A DNA stretch of 64,000 nt from Ottelia alismoides (taxonomy: Eukaryota; Streptophyta; Magnoliopsida; Alismatales; Hydrocharitaceae), in NCBI GenBank assembly GCA_037367405.1, contig JAZKJV010011606.1, positions 434,001 to 498,000 on the forward strand. The letters run 5' to 3'. Of this stretch, positions 1 through 13,100 are shown one piece after another. A program made the translations under genes and the position numbers. Each line of letters begins with the position of its first letter. The stretch's first letter is position 1. The notes beneath the pieces are model-generated. The model searched no databases, was not told where the DNA came from, and worked only from the letters and a program-made list of their open reading frames with translations.

Positions 1-18
1 ATAACAAACGGGCCCTGA

Positions 19-170
19 GGGTTCGTTTGGTTGCAGGGTTGGGCAGGGTTGGGTTGGTCCAACCCGGGGTACCCCTCCTTCCAACCCTCCCAATCCTCCT
101 CACAGTTTACTATTCACAGGGGTACCCCAACCCAACTCAACCCTGTCCAACCCTGCAACCAAACGAACCC
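19..170. mobile_element. MITE with long terminal inverted repeats
   Basis: A 152-bp element whose two ends are inverted copies of each other over about 35 bases. The left end starts GGGTTCGTTTGGTTGCAGGG and the right end is its complement with few mismatches. The inner arms also carry mirrored GGGGTACCCC blocks. Both sides are flanked by TGA (16-18 and 171-173). The 3-bp flank and the GTTTGGTT-type end resemble Tourist/PIF-Harbinger MITEs, which normally duplicate TTA or TAA, so the superfamily is an inference. No coding capacity. Confidence 0.75.
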
Positions 171-180
171 TGAGGGTTAG

Positions 181-390
181 TAGATGGTTGGAATAAGGAA
201 TGTAATGTGATGCCACATTAATTTGTGATGGAATTCCAACCAAAGAATGACCCAAGAATACAAGGGGTAAACTGCGTTATCCCTACAGTAATCAAACAAG
301 CCCCTAGTATTCACGGAATGTTAGTCCAATCCAATCCAATCCAACCCAACCCAACTCAACCCTTTACCAAAACGGCCTCCCTAAAGTCAT
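181..390. repeat. Probable second MITE remnant
   Basis: The stretch ends in a run of CCAATCCAAC-type repeats followed by an ACCAAAACGG motif at about 330-385. This resembles the right end of another MITE of the kind at 19-170, but no matching left end was found. The first 15 bases of the window (ending AACGGGCCC) also look like a Tourist-type right end, compare the element ending at 29900. The area upstream of the gene therefore seems to be a pile-up of small elements. Confidence 0.35.
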
Positions 391-871
391 CAGTGTTTCC
401 CAAGGCCAAAGAATGGATATCTGGGATAGCTGGACGGCTCACCTTCAACAACCAACCCTAACGTAAAACTCGACCCGAATTTCGCCCACGCAAATTAAGC
501 AATTTTCGTAGCACGTACTCCTTTCCCACTCCCGTTTTGAATCCCCAAATCTTATAACCCTCCTCTCCCCACGCCTTCTGCAATGCTCTCTTTCCCCACG
601 AAACGACCCGTTGATTCCTCCGAGAGTACTACCTTCTAGTAAAAAAACACTCGTCGTGGACACAGAAATCTCCGTTTTCCGATCTTGGTCGGTCTCAGAT
701 TCTTCTTCGAGTGCGAAAATCAGGAAAAGATCGCTCCTTTCTCGCTTCTGCACCTTTTTTTTGAGTTTTGATGCAAGCGAAAACCCTGGAAGGGCGCTTC
801 TTTGTCAGGTATTTTTTTGGGTGTTGCCCAAATATTTGTTTGTTCCCTGTCTGGGGGTGTTTGACGAGTGC
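391..871 (+). promoter_or_regulatory. Promoter and 5' leader region of the RIN13-like gene
   Basis: From about 540 the plus strand becomes rich in C and T, as is common in plant 5' leaders. No clear TATA box can be assigned. Two upstream ATGs lie before the main start at 872. A 19-codon uORF occupies 583-639. A 40-codon uORF at 771-890 runs in another frame across the main ATG. If transcription starts upstream of them, these could reduce translation. A possible donor (CAG/GTATTT) sits near 809, but any intron ending before 872 would be very short. Confidence 0.4.
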
Positions 872-1153
872 ATGGATTCGGGGACGGTGATTCTGGACAT
901 AAGTTCTGATGAGGAGGATCTGAGTAAGATTAAATCAAAGTTGCCCTCTCTTGAATGGATTTCCCAAGCGTTGGGAGCAAGCGATGTGGTGGAGGTGGAC
1001 AATCTGCGGTTTGATGCAAAGAAAAGCGACAGTGGTGATGCCTCTGATGACGATTGTGTGGTGTTGGACGGAGATCCCGACAAGGCAGTTGCTGTGGTGC
1101 AAGCGACAGGGAGCGAAGCGGACGAGTTGCTGATAGTCGGTGAGAAAGGGCAG
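872..1153 (+). CDS. RIN13-like gene, exon 1
   Basis: This exon codes 94 residues, starts with ATG at 872 and ends at CAG before the donor GTCCGT. The sequence is strongly acidic (SSDEED, DASDDD) and ends VGEKGQ, which leads directly into the Cys/His block of exon 2. An alternative donor, GTGAGA at 1140, is stronger on paper but would break the phase-0 join to exon 2. Confidence 0.78.
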
Positions 1154-4100
1154 GTCCGTTTCTCTTGTTTTTTAATTGTTTTTTGTTAACCTCCTGGTTT
1201 TTGTTCTACAAGTTCTAATTTATGTTAAAATATGCAGTTTTTTTATTAGTTTATTTGCCTGGGTAGCTATACTGTCATTTCGGTATACCGAGCTTCGTGT
1301 TGTTTGGTGAGCAGCTAATGTGGTCAAAATCAAAAGTTCAAAATTTAAGGAACATTTAGAAAGCACAATCACATAGACAAGGTCGGTAGTATTGGTATCG
1401 GTACACGGATACTGTAAAAAGTTAGGAATCCGATTGCGCAGCTATTTTCCTATAATAGTAGTTGAAGAGAATATCAGTTGACGGCAGATGGAGCAGATGG
1501 TAGGATTATGCGAAACATCAAGGATACCATCTTCATCAGTTCATTTATAATGTGCTAACGCTCCTTCTATTCTTATCATCCGAATTAGGCTACCCTCTTT
1601 GAGAAGCGGTCTAGGAGTCAGGGATTGGGTTGTAGATCTTGAAACTTTATGTTTGAGTATTTCACGTACATGGCTCTTATTCGGAGACTATTTTATTTAT
1701 TAAGTGATGATTTGTGAACTGAAGCAACAAGTTATAAGATAAAAAGTAGATCAAGTAACATGAGTCTGTCTTTAACTGTTCATACCCGTAAGTGGGGTCA
1801 AAATAACAAAAAACAGGTGTACGCTGAATTGCTTTAGAAAGAGATTTTAGGTGGAGAGAAATTCTAGAGGGTAAGAGGAAAGAAGAAAACATACATATTG
1901 CTTGGGGCATTGGAATAGAAAACACGTAGATGCCTATGGGAGAGGAGAAGAAGAGAGAGAATAAGCTGGAGATATTCATTTTTTATCACCTGCACCGTCT
2001 TTAAACAATGACTATCGTCCCCTTTATATAGGCATGGGTATAATTACAAAATAAAATAACAGGAAAACAAACCTAACAAATTATAATTAACTCCTAAAAC
2101 TGCTCAACTTAACAACTAATTAACAACTAATTAGAATTTAGAGTTCTTAGGATATCTCAACTTATTTAACAAAGGCATTTTTAACCCTACGACCCCTATA
2201 AACTTGTGCAACTACACAACAACCATTGACTTCTTATTGTTTACCCCATAACCCCTACAAGCTTACTAATGCTTACACCACGACCAATGTGGTTGACTCC
2301 TATTCGTTTGACTATTAATAAAATCGATTCTGTAACGATAACGTTATATATACCCTTCAAATCGGTCAAATTTACCACACATTCCCCTACCTTCCCCACT
2401 TCCTTCCCCTTCTCTTTCGGATGGTGCCTCCTCCCCTGCACCTTCCATCTTGTCGATAAAACCGAGAATGAGAGGGTCTCCAACCCAGCAAAGCTCTCAT
2501 CCTTCTGGAGGTTCAACAAAAATATGTCTCAACTGTGGTGGGGTGGGACCACACTTGGTGGCTTCATTTGCTCCTTACAGATCCTTCACAAAAGCAAATT
2601 CGCGAGCTATGATTCATGTCCAACACCCAAATAATGATGCATATCAGGAATCGGAACTTTCTCCAATCCCAAATGCCTCCGGAACTCTAGCAACACCTCA
2701 AAGGTGTCACCATTCATCGTGAAACAATATGCCTGCTCGTCTTACTACTATGGGTCCTCCAATAAGGGAAGGACTTGTGTTAGTAAAATCCTAGTTATAA
2801 ATGTCCCACTGTCACTAATGTGTGAAGGGAGGCAATGTCTATGTGGTCTTTGAACTTAGGCACCTCTTTTGCAGTGGGAAGGAGAAGGGCAACAACTATT
2901 CTGTCAAGAAGAAGGCTCTATTCTATGGGATTTCATGAATTTTTTTCATAAAGGGGATGGATATTTACCAAGGTTGCAAAAATCGGTAGTCGGTACTCGG
3001 TCGGTTGGGTCACTGACTAAGGATTAATCGGCAGTCGGACGACTAATCAGATTTAGTCGGACTTTAATCGATTTTGATTTTTTTAATTGTTTTCAATATA
3101 TAAATCATTTTTGTATACATATTCTTACATATTTACACAGATTTGTACATTTTTTATATTATCATAATGAAACAAAAAAAGAAATTGAATTTAAATAAAA
3201 CATTAAGTATATTAGAATAAAATTACTTTAAAAAATAAAAAAATAAATGGTATCTCCAAGCAAAAATCGATCGACTAGTTGGCCTTAGTCGGAATTAGTC
3301 AGTACTCGGTCGGCCACCCCACCGACTAGACTAGTCGGACCTACTAGTTGGGCCAGTCGGGGGATTTTTACAACAATGATATTTACTGAGATGATGTCAG
3401 TGTGATTTGGTGGGAAGGTGTTGATTTAGAGAGGAGAAGTGTTGATCTGACATAGGTCTATGTTTATTCCAATTGTTCTTCCATCGTGATTATGTGTTCT
3501 TGTTGCTATTGTCAGTGGTGGTTGTATGTCAAAAGGCAACGGAGAGGCGGAGGGTCTTCACCGCAAGATGATGGTGATGGTCTCCGAATGGCGGCGATGT
3601 GCTGGATGAAATGGGGGCAGTCAAATAAGTGGAGGAAGTGACGTCGAGAAGATGGTTTCCTGAAGCACGATAAGGGGCATCAAGCAATCATCGACTCCAT
3701 CTCGAGGGCCACTCGGGTAGTGGTAACGTTGTGCGGTGCAGGAGCGCGCGCACGATGTTTGCACATGGAGTATGGTCTAGGGTCGAAGTTAGGGCTTCTT
3801 GATGGGTTCGCAGCCATAAAGCAATGAGCTTGAAGATAGAGGATGAGCAATGAGCTTGAAGATGGAGGATGCGTAAAGATCACATTGGCTTGGGTTGGTG
3901 AGCTTGGGGTGGTTTACATAGAGGAAGAATGTGATTGACGAGCAGTGGCTCGATCCAGGGGCGATGCGGTTGAGGAGCTATTAGCACCAAGGATGTTAAG
4001 GCGCGCGCCTAGGCGGCCGCTTAGGTGCCCAGGCGCCCCAGATCGTGCGTCTAGAAAGCACGTCTTGCTTTTATAGAAAATGGCGTACGTCTTGGGTCGC

Positions 4101-7100
4101 CTGGGCGTCAAGGCACGCCTGGACGTCTAGGCGACTATTTTTTTATGCGTACTACACATATATCGCATTTTGAAAATGCGATATACATAGCGCATTTACA
4201 AAACGCGATATACATGTTGCATTTTTGAAATGTGATATACCCCTTCGACCCTGTATTACCCCGTTGCATTCGACCTTCATGGTCTAATTCGACACTGTAA
4301 CCCGCAAAACCCCTTGCGTCATCCATGCAAAGAAAAATCTCCTCCGCAGCGGCCTCCCTCCTTGTCCGACGGCCTCCCTCCTCGTTCGGCGGCCTCCCTC
4401 CTCCTCCGACGGCCTCTTTCCTCCAACAACCTCCCTACCTCCTCCAGAGGCCTCCCTCCTCCTCCAAAGGCCTCCCTCCTCCTCCAGCGGCCTCTCTCCT
4501 CCTCCAGCGACCTCCCTCCTCTTCCAACAGCTTTAATGGAATCCTTGGATGGGGATGCCATTCATAATCCTACTACACCAATCCCATCTACTGTACAAAG
4601 GCCTGGGGAAATTGATCCCGCTTCACCGACAAGATTAATGATCCATGCTTGAAAGCGGCGTCGAAGGATCTCGGTTGGAAGTACTCTTTTTGGCCAAATA
4701 CACTAGACAAGAATAAGGTGCAATGTGCATTGTGCGGCTACATTACTAATGATGGCATCAAAAGACAGAAGGAACACTTGATTGGTGGTTATCGGGATGT
4801 ATCTATGTGTCCGAAAGCCACTGTGGAGATTAAGAAAGAGACAACTGACTTCAAAAATCGTAACTAGAAGAGGGCTGGACACTGCTTGGATTTGATGCTT
4901 GAGGATATTTTCAAGTTACAGAAATTTGCAGGAGTTATCAAGGGGGCTAGAAAAGTAACAACATATATTTACCAGAATATTCGGTTGCACGGTGCATTTC
5001 TACAGTTCAGTGAGGATCACCAAGAGCTGTCTAGAAGCGGAGTTACCCGCTTTGCTACCAACTACTTGACCCTAACTAGTTTGCTAAAGCAAAGGAAAAC
5101 ATTGGCGTCTTTGTTTATTTCTGTGGTGTGGAACACTAGTTCTTAGTCGAAGACACATGATGGGAAATATGTCTATGAAATTGTGATGGCGAATGCTTTT
5201 TGGGAAAAAATATTGATGATTACCTTAGAGCTGTGCAACCCATTGTTACTATGTTGCGTTTTGGACCCTGATGAGAAGCCACCCATGGGCTACATTGCTA
5301 GGGCATTTGACACTACAAATGAAATGATTATTGAAAACTTTGGCAGGAGGGAAACATATTACATGCCTATTGTACATATTATTGATTCTCGTTGGGATAA
5401 TCAGATGGCTCGCCCTCTGTATGGCGCATGATGTTTCTTGAATCCTGCATTTTATTATAAAGTAAAGGAAAAATGAGGCATTGATGGGAAGGTATGAAGG
5501 TGATTTCATATTTTGCCTTGAGAGGATGGTTGATGATCCCGATCAACAAGACGTAATATGCTCTGAAATAGAAGTCTACAAAGGAGCTCGTGGTATGTTT
5601 GGCAGGACAATTGCTATTAGACAAAGGGGAAAAAACCTCCATGTAAATTATATTTCATTATTTATATTGAATGATTTAATGGTAAGATGCAATATTGCAG
5701 AATTCGGTAGTCGATACTCAGTCGGTGGGATCACTGACTAAGGATTAATCGGCAGTCTGCGACTAATCAGATTTAGTCGGTTTTGAATTTTTTATTTATT
5801 TTTAATATATAGATCATTTTTTATACATATATTCTTATATATTTGCAATATAAATCATTTTTAGACATATATTCTTATATATTTGCATAGATTTGAACAT
5901 TTTCTATACTATTATAATGAAACAAAAGGAGTAATTGACTTTAAATATAACATTAAGCATATTAGAATAGGTTTGATTTAAAAAATAGAAAAAATAAAAA
6001 AATCTATGTAAAAGTCGGTCGAGCAATCGGTCGAGTAGGTCGACTAGTCGACCCGATCAGTGGGTTGACCAACTAATGGCCAACTAGGCCTGGTCGAGTC
6101 GGCTACCCCCTCCCTCCCCCCTCCCCCCTCCCCCTCCCCCCGACTCGATTAGTCGGCCTAGTCCCCCGATTTTTATAATAGTGGTAAGATGTGTTTACAT
6201 TATAGACTTATTGTGTAGTGGAATGGCAGGATACTTATGGAAGTCTCACCCATGCTCTGAAGCGTGCGGCAAAGCGTATTTTGGAGTGCTGTACATCTTC
6301 CTCTTGTGAACGCAATTGGAGTGCTTTTGACTTTGTATATCAAAAACACTTGTAAATTTACAAATATAAATGTCAACTTTAAACTTGTAAATTTATGTAA
6401 TACTTGAATGAATATGCTAATCCACACAAAGAGGATGAATAATTTGGAGGTTGATAGACTTTCCAAGCTTGTTTACATCCAATACAACAAGCAACTTGAG
6501 GAGCGATTAAAAAATAGGAGGCTGGGGAATTTAGCAAAAGATTTTGAATCAATTGCTCTTTCAGAGTTAGATTGGTTGAGTAAATGGATGACATGTCCTT
6601 ACATGGAACCAGAGGTTGTACCGGGGCTTACACCGAGGGCCATTGATGAGGCATTATGTGCTTCTCAAGCATATGATGGTTCTTGTCCTAGAAGGAGTCA
6701 ACCACAAGCACAACCAAGCACTTCAACACGTGGTGGTCTCTGTGGCCGTGGTCGTCGTGGTACTCGTCGTACACATGTGATTAGGTGATAATATGTACCT
6801 CCTCATGTCCCGGACAATGAGGAGGAAGAAGAGGAGGAAGATGATTGGATGGATCTAAATGATGATGGCCAAGAGCAAGATGAAGGACATGGAGAAGAAA
6901 CTAACCTGTGTGATGATGGTGATTGAAGCATTAGATTACTGGATAGCTTGTTTAATTATCTATGTTCTGGTTCCTTTTTGTGTTGTGATTCTTCATTCTT
7001 GTGATTAACCATTAATGTTTGGTTAAATGACATTTATTACTCTAACACTCTAGTTACTATGTATTTATAAAATCAAAAGTTTTAAACAAATAAATAAATC

Positions 7101-10100
7101 CAATACCCGCTGTAATTTTTTTTAAAATATATTAACTGATGTCGCATCTCCAAAATGCAACATGCACTTAAAAAAAATAAAAAAATGATGTCGCATTTGA
7201 GACATATGACATCCATTTGCTTTAAATAATTATATGTATTGTCGCATGTCTCCAATGCGATACGTAGGAGACACTTTGGAAAACTCCTAGGCATATAGGC
7301 GTCCAGGTTTAACGCCTTGTCGCCTTAATAACCATGATTAGCACTAACTTAGGATCTGGGGCAGTGAAGATGTAGTAGGAGGCCACGTGTGGAAGGGAGA
7401 TGAAGAAGAATAATAAGTGGTAAAGGAGAAGGAAAGAGAGTGAGAGGGAAATTATTTGTATTTGGATTCTTCCTTTAATTTAATTAGCTCATGAAGATTA
7501 ACTCAAGAAGAATTGAAATGATCGTAGGGATTGTGGTGTTAGATGGAGTATGTTTGTTTTGGTTCCGAGAATCCGAGGTAAATATGAAGAAGTCAAAGGT
7601 TGTAGTGTAATTGCAAAAAATTATAGGGGTCATGATGTAAAAATTGCTTAATTAAAATACTTTTAATTGGATAAATAAAATAAAACGAGGAACTTTAAAC
7701 CTAATTTAGTTTGACTCTAATTGAATAAGGATCCACAAACACCCTAGTTTCCAAGTCTATGTCCAACATTTCTTCAAATTTTGTATTACAGCTCAAACCC
7801 ACTCCTCTTATTAAAGATCTTCTGGCACTATTTCCATTTAAATCCATGGGATAATTTATAAAAGCCATGTCAAGCCTAAACATGCCAGGTTGCTCAACTA
7901 TTGAAGCCATCAACTTGCTGAGGAGAACAATGGAGATTTACACAGCTAAAAGGAAGAACCTCCATATGATTTTTATTGATTTGGAGAAGGCTTATAACTC
8001 TGTCCCACGAGAGATATTGTGGAGAGTTTTGAAGAAGAGACAAATACCTACCCTATACATTAACCTCATAAGGATATGTATGATAGGGCTTCATCTTGTG
8101 TAAGGATCCGATATGCGAATACTGACTATTTAACATCATCATTGGTCTGCTTTAAGGTTCAGCTTTGAATCCATTCCTTTTTACTTCGATTATAGACGAA
8201 TTGACAAGTCACATTCAGGATGAGATACCTTGGTGTATGCTATTTGCTGATGATATTGTGTTGGTTGATGAAATCATAGATGGATGAGAAGCATGAGGTC
8301 TGAAGATCTGCATTGAAGACTAACGGATTTCGTATAAATAGGGCTAAGACTGAATATATGGACTGCACTTTTGATGGAAGCAATTGTGAAGGAATCGAGG
8401 TGAAGATTGTTGACGATAACATTCAGAAGAGAGATTCTTTTAGACACTTGGGATCTATTTTGCAACATAATGGGGAAATTGATGGAGATGCTGCTAATAA
8501 AATAAGTATAGGTTTGTTAAAGTGGAGAGGAACCTCTACTGTTCTCTGTGATAAGAAAATTCATTTGAAAATCAAAGGGAAGTTTCACAAAGCAGGCATG
8601 AGACCTGCGATGCTTCGTGGATCTGAATGTTGGCATGTGAATCATAGACATGCACAGAGAATGATAGTAGCAGAAATGAAAATGCTAAGGTGGATGTGTG
8701 GACACACACGTAAAGATCAGATTCGGAATGATGCAATCAGAAGGAAAGTTGGTGTAGCTCCGATCGATGATAAGATGCGAGAAAACCACTTAAGGTGGTT
8801 TGACCATTTGCAAAGGAGGTTAGCTGATGCACCAGTTATGAGATGCCAGTTAAGAAAGGGCGAGGAATGCCCAAGAAATGTTGTTATGGAACTATACGAA
8901 GGGATCTTATTTTTTCGGATCTAAGCTCGAGAATGACCCAACATAGATCTGAATAGAGACAACGAATCCATGTAGCCGACCTTACTTAATATGTGAAAAG
9001 GTTTTGTTGTTGTATGTCAAAATTAAACACCGTACGAAAAAAATAAAAAACACACTAATAAAATGATATTTATATAATATACATCATTATTATTAGGGTA
9101 AAATGGGGCTGCCCCCATGGGGGAGCTAACTTGGCTCTCCCCCACGGCGTTTCGCCCGATTTTTTTTTATTTTTTTTGAAAATTTTCTTCTGTGGATTTT
9201 CATCAATATATGCCTATATTATGTCATTAAAATTTTGCGCAAAAAAGAGACTCCTACGACCTCCATCCAGACGGGGTCATTTTTAGCAATTCTGTTACCG
9301 TTAAAAAATGACTGTCTGGATGGAGGCCGTAGGAGTCTCTGTTTCACATGAAATTTTAATGACATAATATAGGGATATAGTGATGAAATTCCACGGAAGA
9401 AATTTTCAAAAAAAATAAAAACCAGGTGAAATGGGGTGGGGGGAGCCAAGTTAGCTCCCCCAGGGGGCAGTCCCATTTAACCATTATTATTATCATCTCG
9501 TTAGCTCTCTATGTTGGTAAAGTGTAAGGATTTTTTTAATAAAAAACACAGTAACACAATGATATTTATATAGTATACATCATCATTATTATCATCATCT
9601 CGCTAGCTCTATATATTGGTAAAGTTTAAGATACTATACGATGAATGAATAGAAACATACAAGCTTCAAATATAACCTAGGGGGAGGGCGGATATGACCT
9701 TAGGGTGGAGCTAACAGGCATGCTGGGGTGGGGTGAAGTGGTTGTGGCGGTGACGAGTAGCAACGTTGTCAACGCCAACCATCGACCACGAGGGAGACTA
9801 GGGCCAGGGGTAGGGGTTGGAGGCCTTCGCAGTCGCGGGAGCAACTTAAGATAAAGAAAGATTTTATCAATGGAAATCCATTGTTGAAGTGAAGGGCGAA
9901 ATAGAATATAAGCCGCTAGACTGATATTGGTGGTTTGATAAGCATTATTGCTTTCAACGTTTTAGAATGTGATATTGGTAGCGCATAACTAAAGTCTATA
10001 TGCATATGTTGAGGGAAAAATATGTTGTTTATTCATTGAGACTAATGGTTTGTTGTTTATTCATTGAGACTAATGGTTCTCTTATATAGAAGAGAGAAAC

Positions 10101-13100
10101 CTTTAATAGGTAAATTACATTATACATACTAATAAATAAATAAATAAATAAAGGGAAAAGAGTAACATAACATAAAACTCTCAACACTCCCCCTCAAGCT
10201 GGAGCATATATATATCTATTAGGCTCAACTTGGAACATCTCTGAAAGGGTCCTCATACAAGAGCCTTGGTAAATACATCTGTAGTCTAGTCTCCTGAACT
10301 AACATGAGATGTGGTGATAAACCCCTTTTGAATCGGATCATGGGTGTAGTGACAATCCACTTTAATATATTTAGTTCTTTCGTGAAAGGTTGGATTATTT
10401 GCAATGAAGAGAGCTATCTGATGGTCACATACTACATTGGAAGAGGTACACCAACGCCCAGGCTAGAAAGAACAGAGCTGACCCGCATCATTTTAGTATT
10501 GCAATGCGCCATGGATCTATATTTTGACTAAACACTGGATCTTGCTACCACTGTATGTTTCTTGCTTTTCCATGATACTAGGGAGTTTCCCACAAACACA
10601 TCAAATCCTAAAGTAAATTTCATGTCCTTGAGGCAACCTGCATAATCTGCATATGCACAAGCTATGACAGATAGTGAAGTTCCTCTGTTAAATACAAGGT
10701 TGCAAAAAGGGGTAGTCGGTACTCGGTCGGCTAGGTCACGACTAAGGATTAATCGACAGTTGAGCGACTAATCGGATTTAGTCGACCATTAGTTGGTTTT
10801 GATTTTTTTAATTATTTTAAATATATAAATCATTTATTATACATATATTCTTATATATTAACATAGATTTGTACAAGCTCTGAACTTACCAACACCTATC
10901 AGATGGGCAGTCTGAACTTATAAACTCCAACAACAGCTTTTGCATGCTGTCTGCTCCCACATCTTTTAGAAATACGGTAATCCTGTTGTCCAACGGAGAC
11001 CTCAAATTGTCAGGATCAGGGTTGGTCATCCCCTCTCGTTGAGCATTACCCCTACCACCAGGAAGGTCATGTGCTGGTTGTCCTGGAATTTGCAACAATT
11101 TTTTTTCTCACTCTTTTTATTTGATATACTAAAGTCGACCGTATTCATACCTCGGGTCTCGGATTCTTATGTACAATATCTTGTTTGGATCATCTTTGTT
11201 TGACGATCAAAATGAGTATAATATTCATATACTTCTTATCTGAGATAAATTTAGAAATTGCTGAAGTATGGTCTTGATTTACGATTTAAATTTTGCGATT
11301 CAAATTATCAAACAACCTCTGATTTACGGACGATCGATTTTGTTGGTCTTATTTTGTTGAGATGAATTTTATGATGGTCTCGGACCATTCTTACGGTTTC
11401 CAATTGCGTTACGACTTTTCCGACATCACGTATTCCGATGCAATTGGTTTTTAATCGATTGATCTCAAACAAATTTTGGTTTACGATTTCTGGATCGATT
11501 TGAATCATTTAATATCGATCGATAGTTTTCAGATCATATGGACCTTAATCGGGTCGGAGTCGAGTTTATTTGGATCCGGATGCCACAACGCGTTTTTAGC
11601 TCTCCGGGGCACTCACCACAGAGATAGCCAATGATATTGTGAACCGGCATACCATCAATGCGATGTGGGATATTCTGGCTTCCACTTATGCCAAAGCGAA
11701 CAATGTGTCCAAGATTCTTCAGCTTCATTTTGACATATACATGACAAAGCATAATGCCCGTCCACTGCAAACATTCTACTCCTCGCTTCGGGGCATGTTC
11801 GAGAAGCTTCACAACTTCATGCCGATTACAACCTCCACAGAGTAGCAGATGGCATACAAGAACTCTACGATGGTTGGAGTTTTCTTGGCTGCTCTTGACC
11901 CAGAGTATGACGCAATACGTGCACAACTCCTTACTGGGGCAATCATACCTCCCATGGAGGAGACTTACAATCGTCTCGGCAGACTTCTTATTCCACATGC
12001 TGCCACCACACAACCCTCCTATGCGATGGTTGCTTCCAGTGTTGGGAAATACGGTCCACGCGGTCGCATATGCGTATTCAGTCACTTGACCAAAACACAT
12101 ATGTCATATGCGGCAATATGCGATCAAAATGCATATGCGGTCCGAATATGCGGCATATGCGACAACATATGCGACCACATATCTGATATGATTCATGTTA
12201 ATCTATGACATGTTGATGACACATTAACTCATTTTTTTTCCGAGCAACTCTTATATCATCATTTACATTGATGCATTTTTTCCATTATTCTCGTATATAT
12301 TGCATTTGAGAACATAATCTACGGTACTTTTTCTCGTATCCATTATTAAATTTCTATTTAATGAAATTCATTCTAATTCTTCAAATAAAACATGAAATAA
12401 TTGACTATGACACTTCACATTTTTTTGTTTTTAATAAATTTTATTGCAAATACAATTTCCACTATATTTTGTGTCAACAAATTTTGTCCCTTGGTGACAC
12501 ATATAATTTTGGGTGTATGATCTGTATACCTATGATTATCTTTAGCTTTTGTTATCTATAGGATCTATATATACATTAAATATTTTCTTATACATTTCAC
12601 GTGTTCCTTGCTGAATTCAAATTTGTATATGTATATATATGCATTAAATTCAAAATACACACTAAAAAATGATCAATTTATAATATAATGCTTATATATC
12701 TTACCACGTTGGAAGATTTACTCTTGGAGGACAACAAAGAAGAGGTGGAGTGGCGACCAAGATCCAGACAGAAGTGGTTAAAAGAAGGGGATGTCAACAC
12801 AAGATTTTTCCATAATATGACATCGAGCCAACGGAGAAGAAATTACTTGTACGAGATCGAGGTGGGGGTGGGGGAGGGTTAGAGTTTCGGGGGAGGCGGC
12901 GATTGTGAGTACTTTGCGGGGGCACTTTTAGAGGCGACACGGACGAAAAGAGGGAGCGAATGGGGTTGGTTTGGGAGAGGGGTGGAAACATTGTTTGGCG
13001 CAGGCGGAGAGTTTAATGACACCCTTTTCAGAGGACGAGATGAAGAGAGCAGTTTGGGGTCTGAATGTAAGCGGGACTCCTGGCCCGGACGGCTTCCCTG

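Larger units (their letters stand above)
3988..7336 (+). mobile_element. hAT transposon, internally deleted
   Basis: A 3.35-kb element flanked by a perfect 8-bp duplication, ATTAGCAC at 3980-3987 and 7337-7344. Terminal inverted repeats are CAAGGATGTTAAGGCG and the complement of CATGGTTATTAAGGCG. Subterminal repeats containing GCGATAT and AAATGCGA occur at about 4155-4240 and 7140-7262, as expected for transposase binding sites. Plus-strand remnants of a hAT transposase lie inside. A family A MITE (5690-6183) is inserted into it. Without the MITE it is about 2.85 kb. Confidence 0.9.

Noticed and set aside
445..753. 102-residue minus-strand open frame over the 5' leader
   Set aside because: Basic low-complexity sequence antisense to the CT-rich leader, with no supporting features.
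611..871. N-terminal extension of the RIN13-like protein upstream of ATG 872
   Set aside because: The frame is open but contains no ATG before 872, only a TTG at 611. Its translation does not resemble the family.
1140..1145. Alternative donor GTGAGA for exon 1
   Set aside because: Strong by consensus, but it breaks the phase-0 join to exon 2 and removes the VGEKGQ residues that lead into the conserved block.
2450..2722. Gag zinc-knuckle protein
   Set aside because: CLNCGG is only half of a CX2CX4HX4C knuckle and the rest shows no retrotransposon similarity.
9096..9482. miRNA precursor
   Set aside because: The whole hairpin is explained by a palindromic mobile element with relatives at 25841 and 26237. 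No defined short duplex stands out.
11534..12100. 188-residue minus-strand open frame
   Set aside because: It is the antisense shadow of plus-strand Copia Gag, which has clear family motifs.
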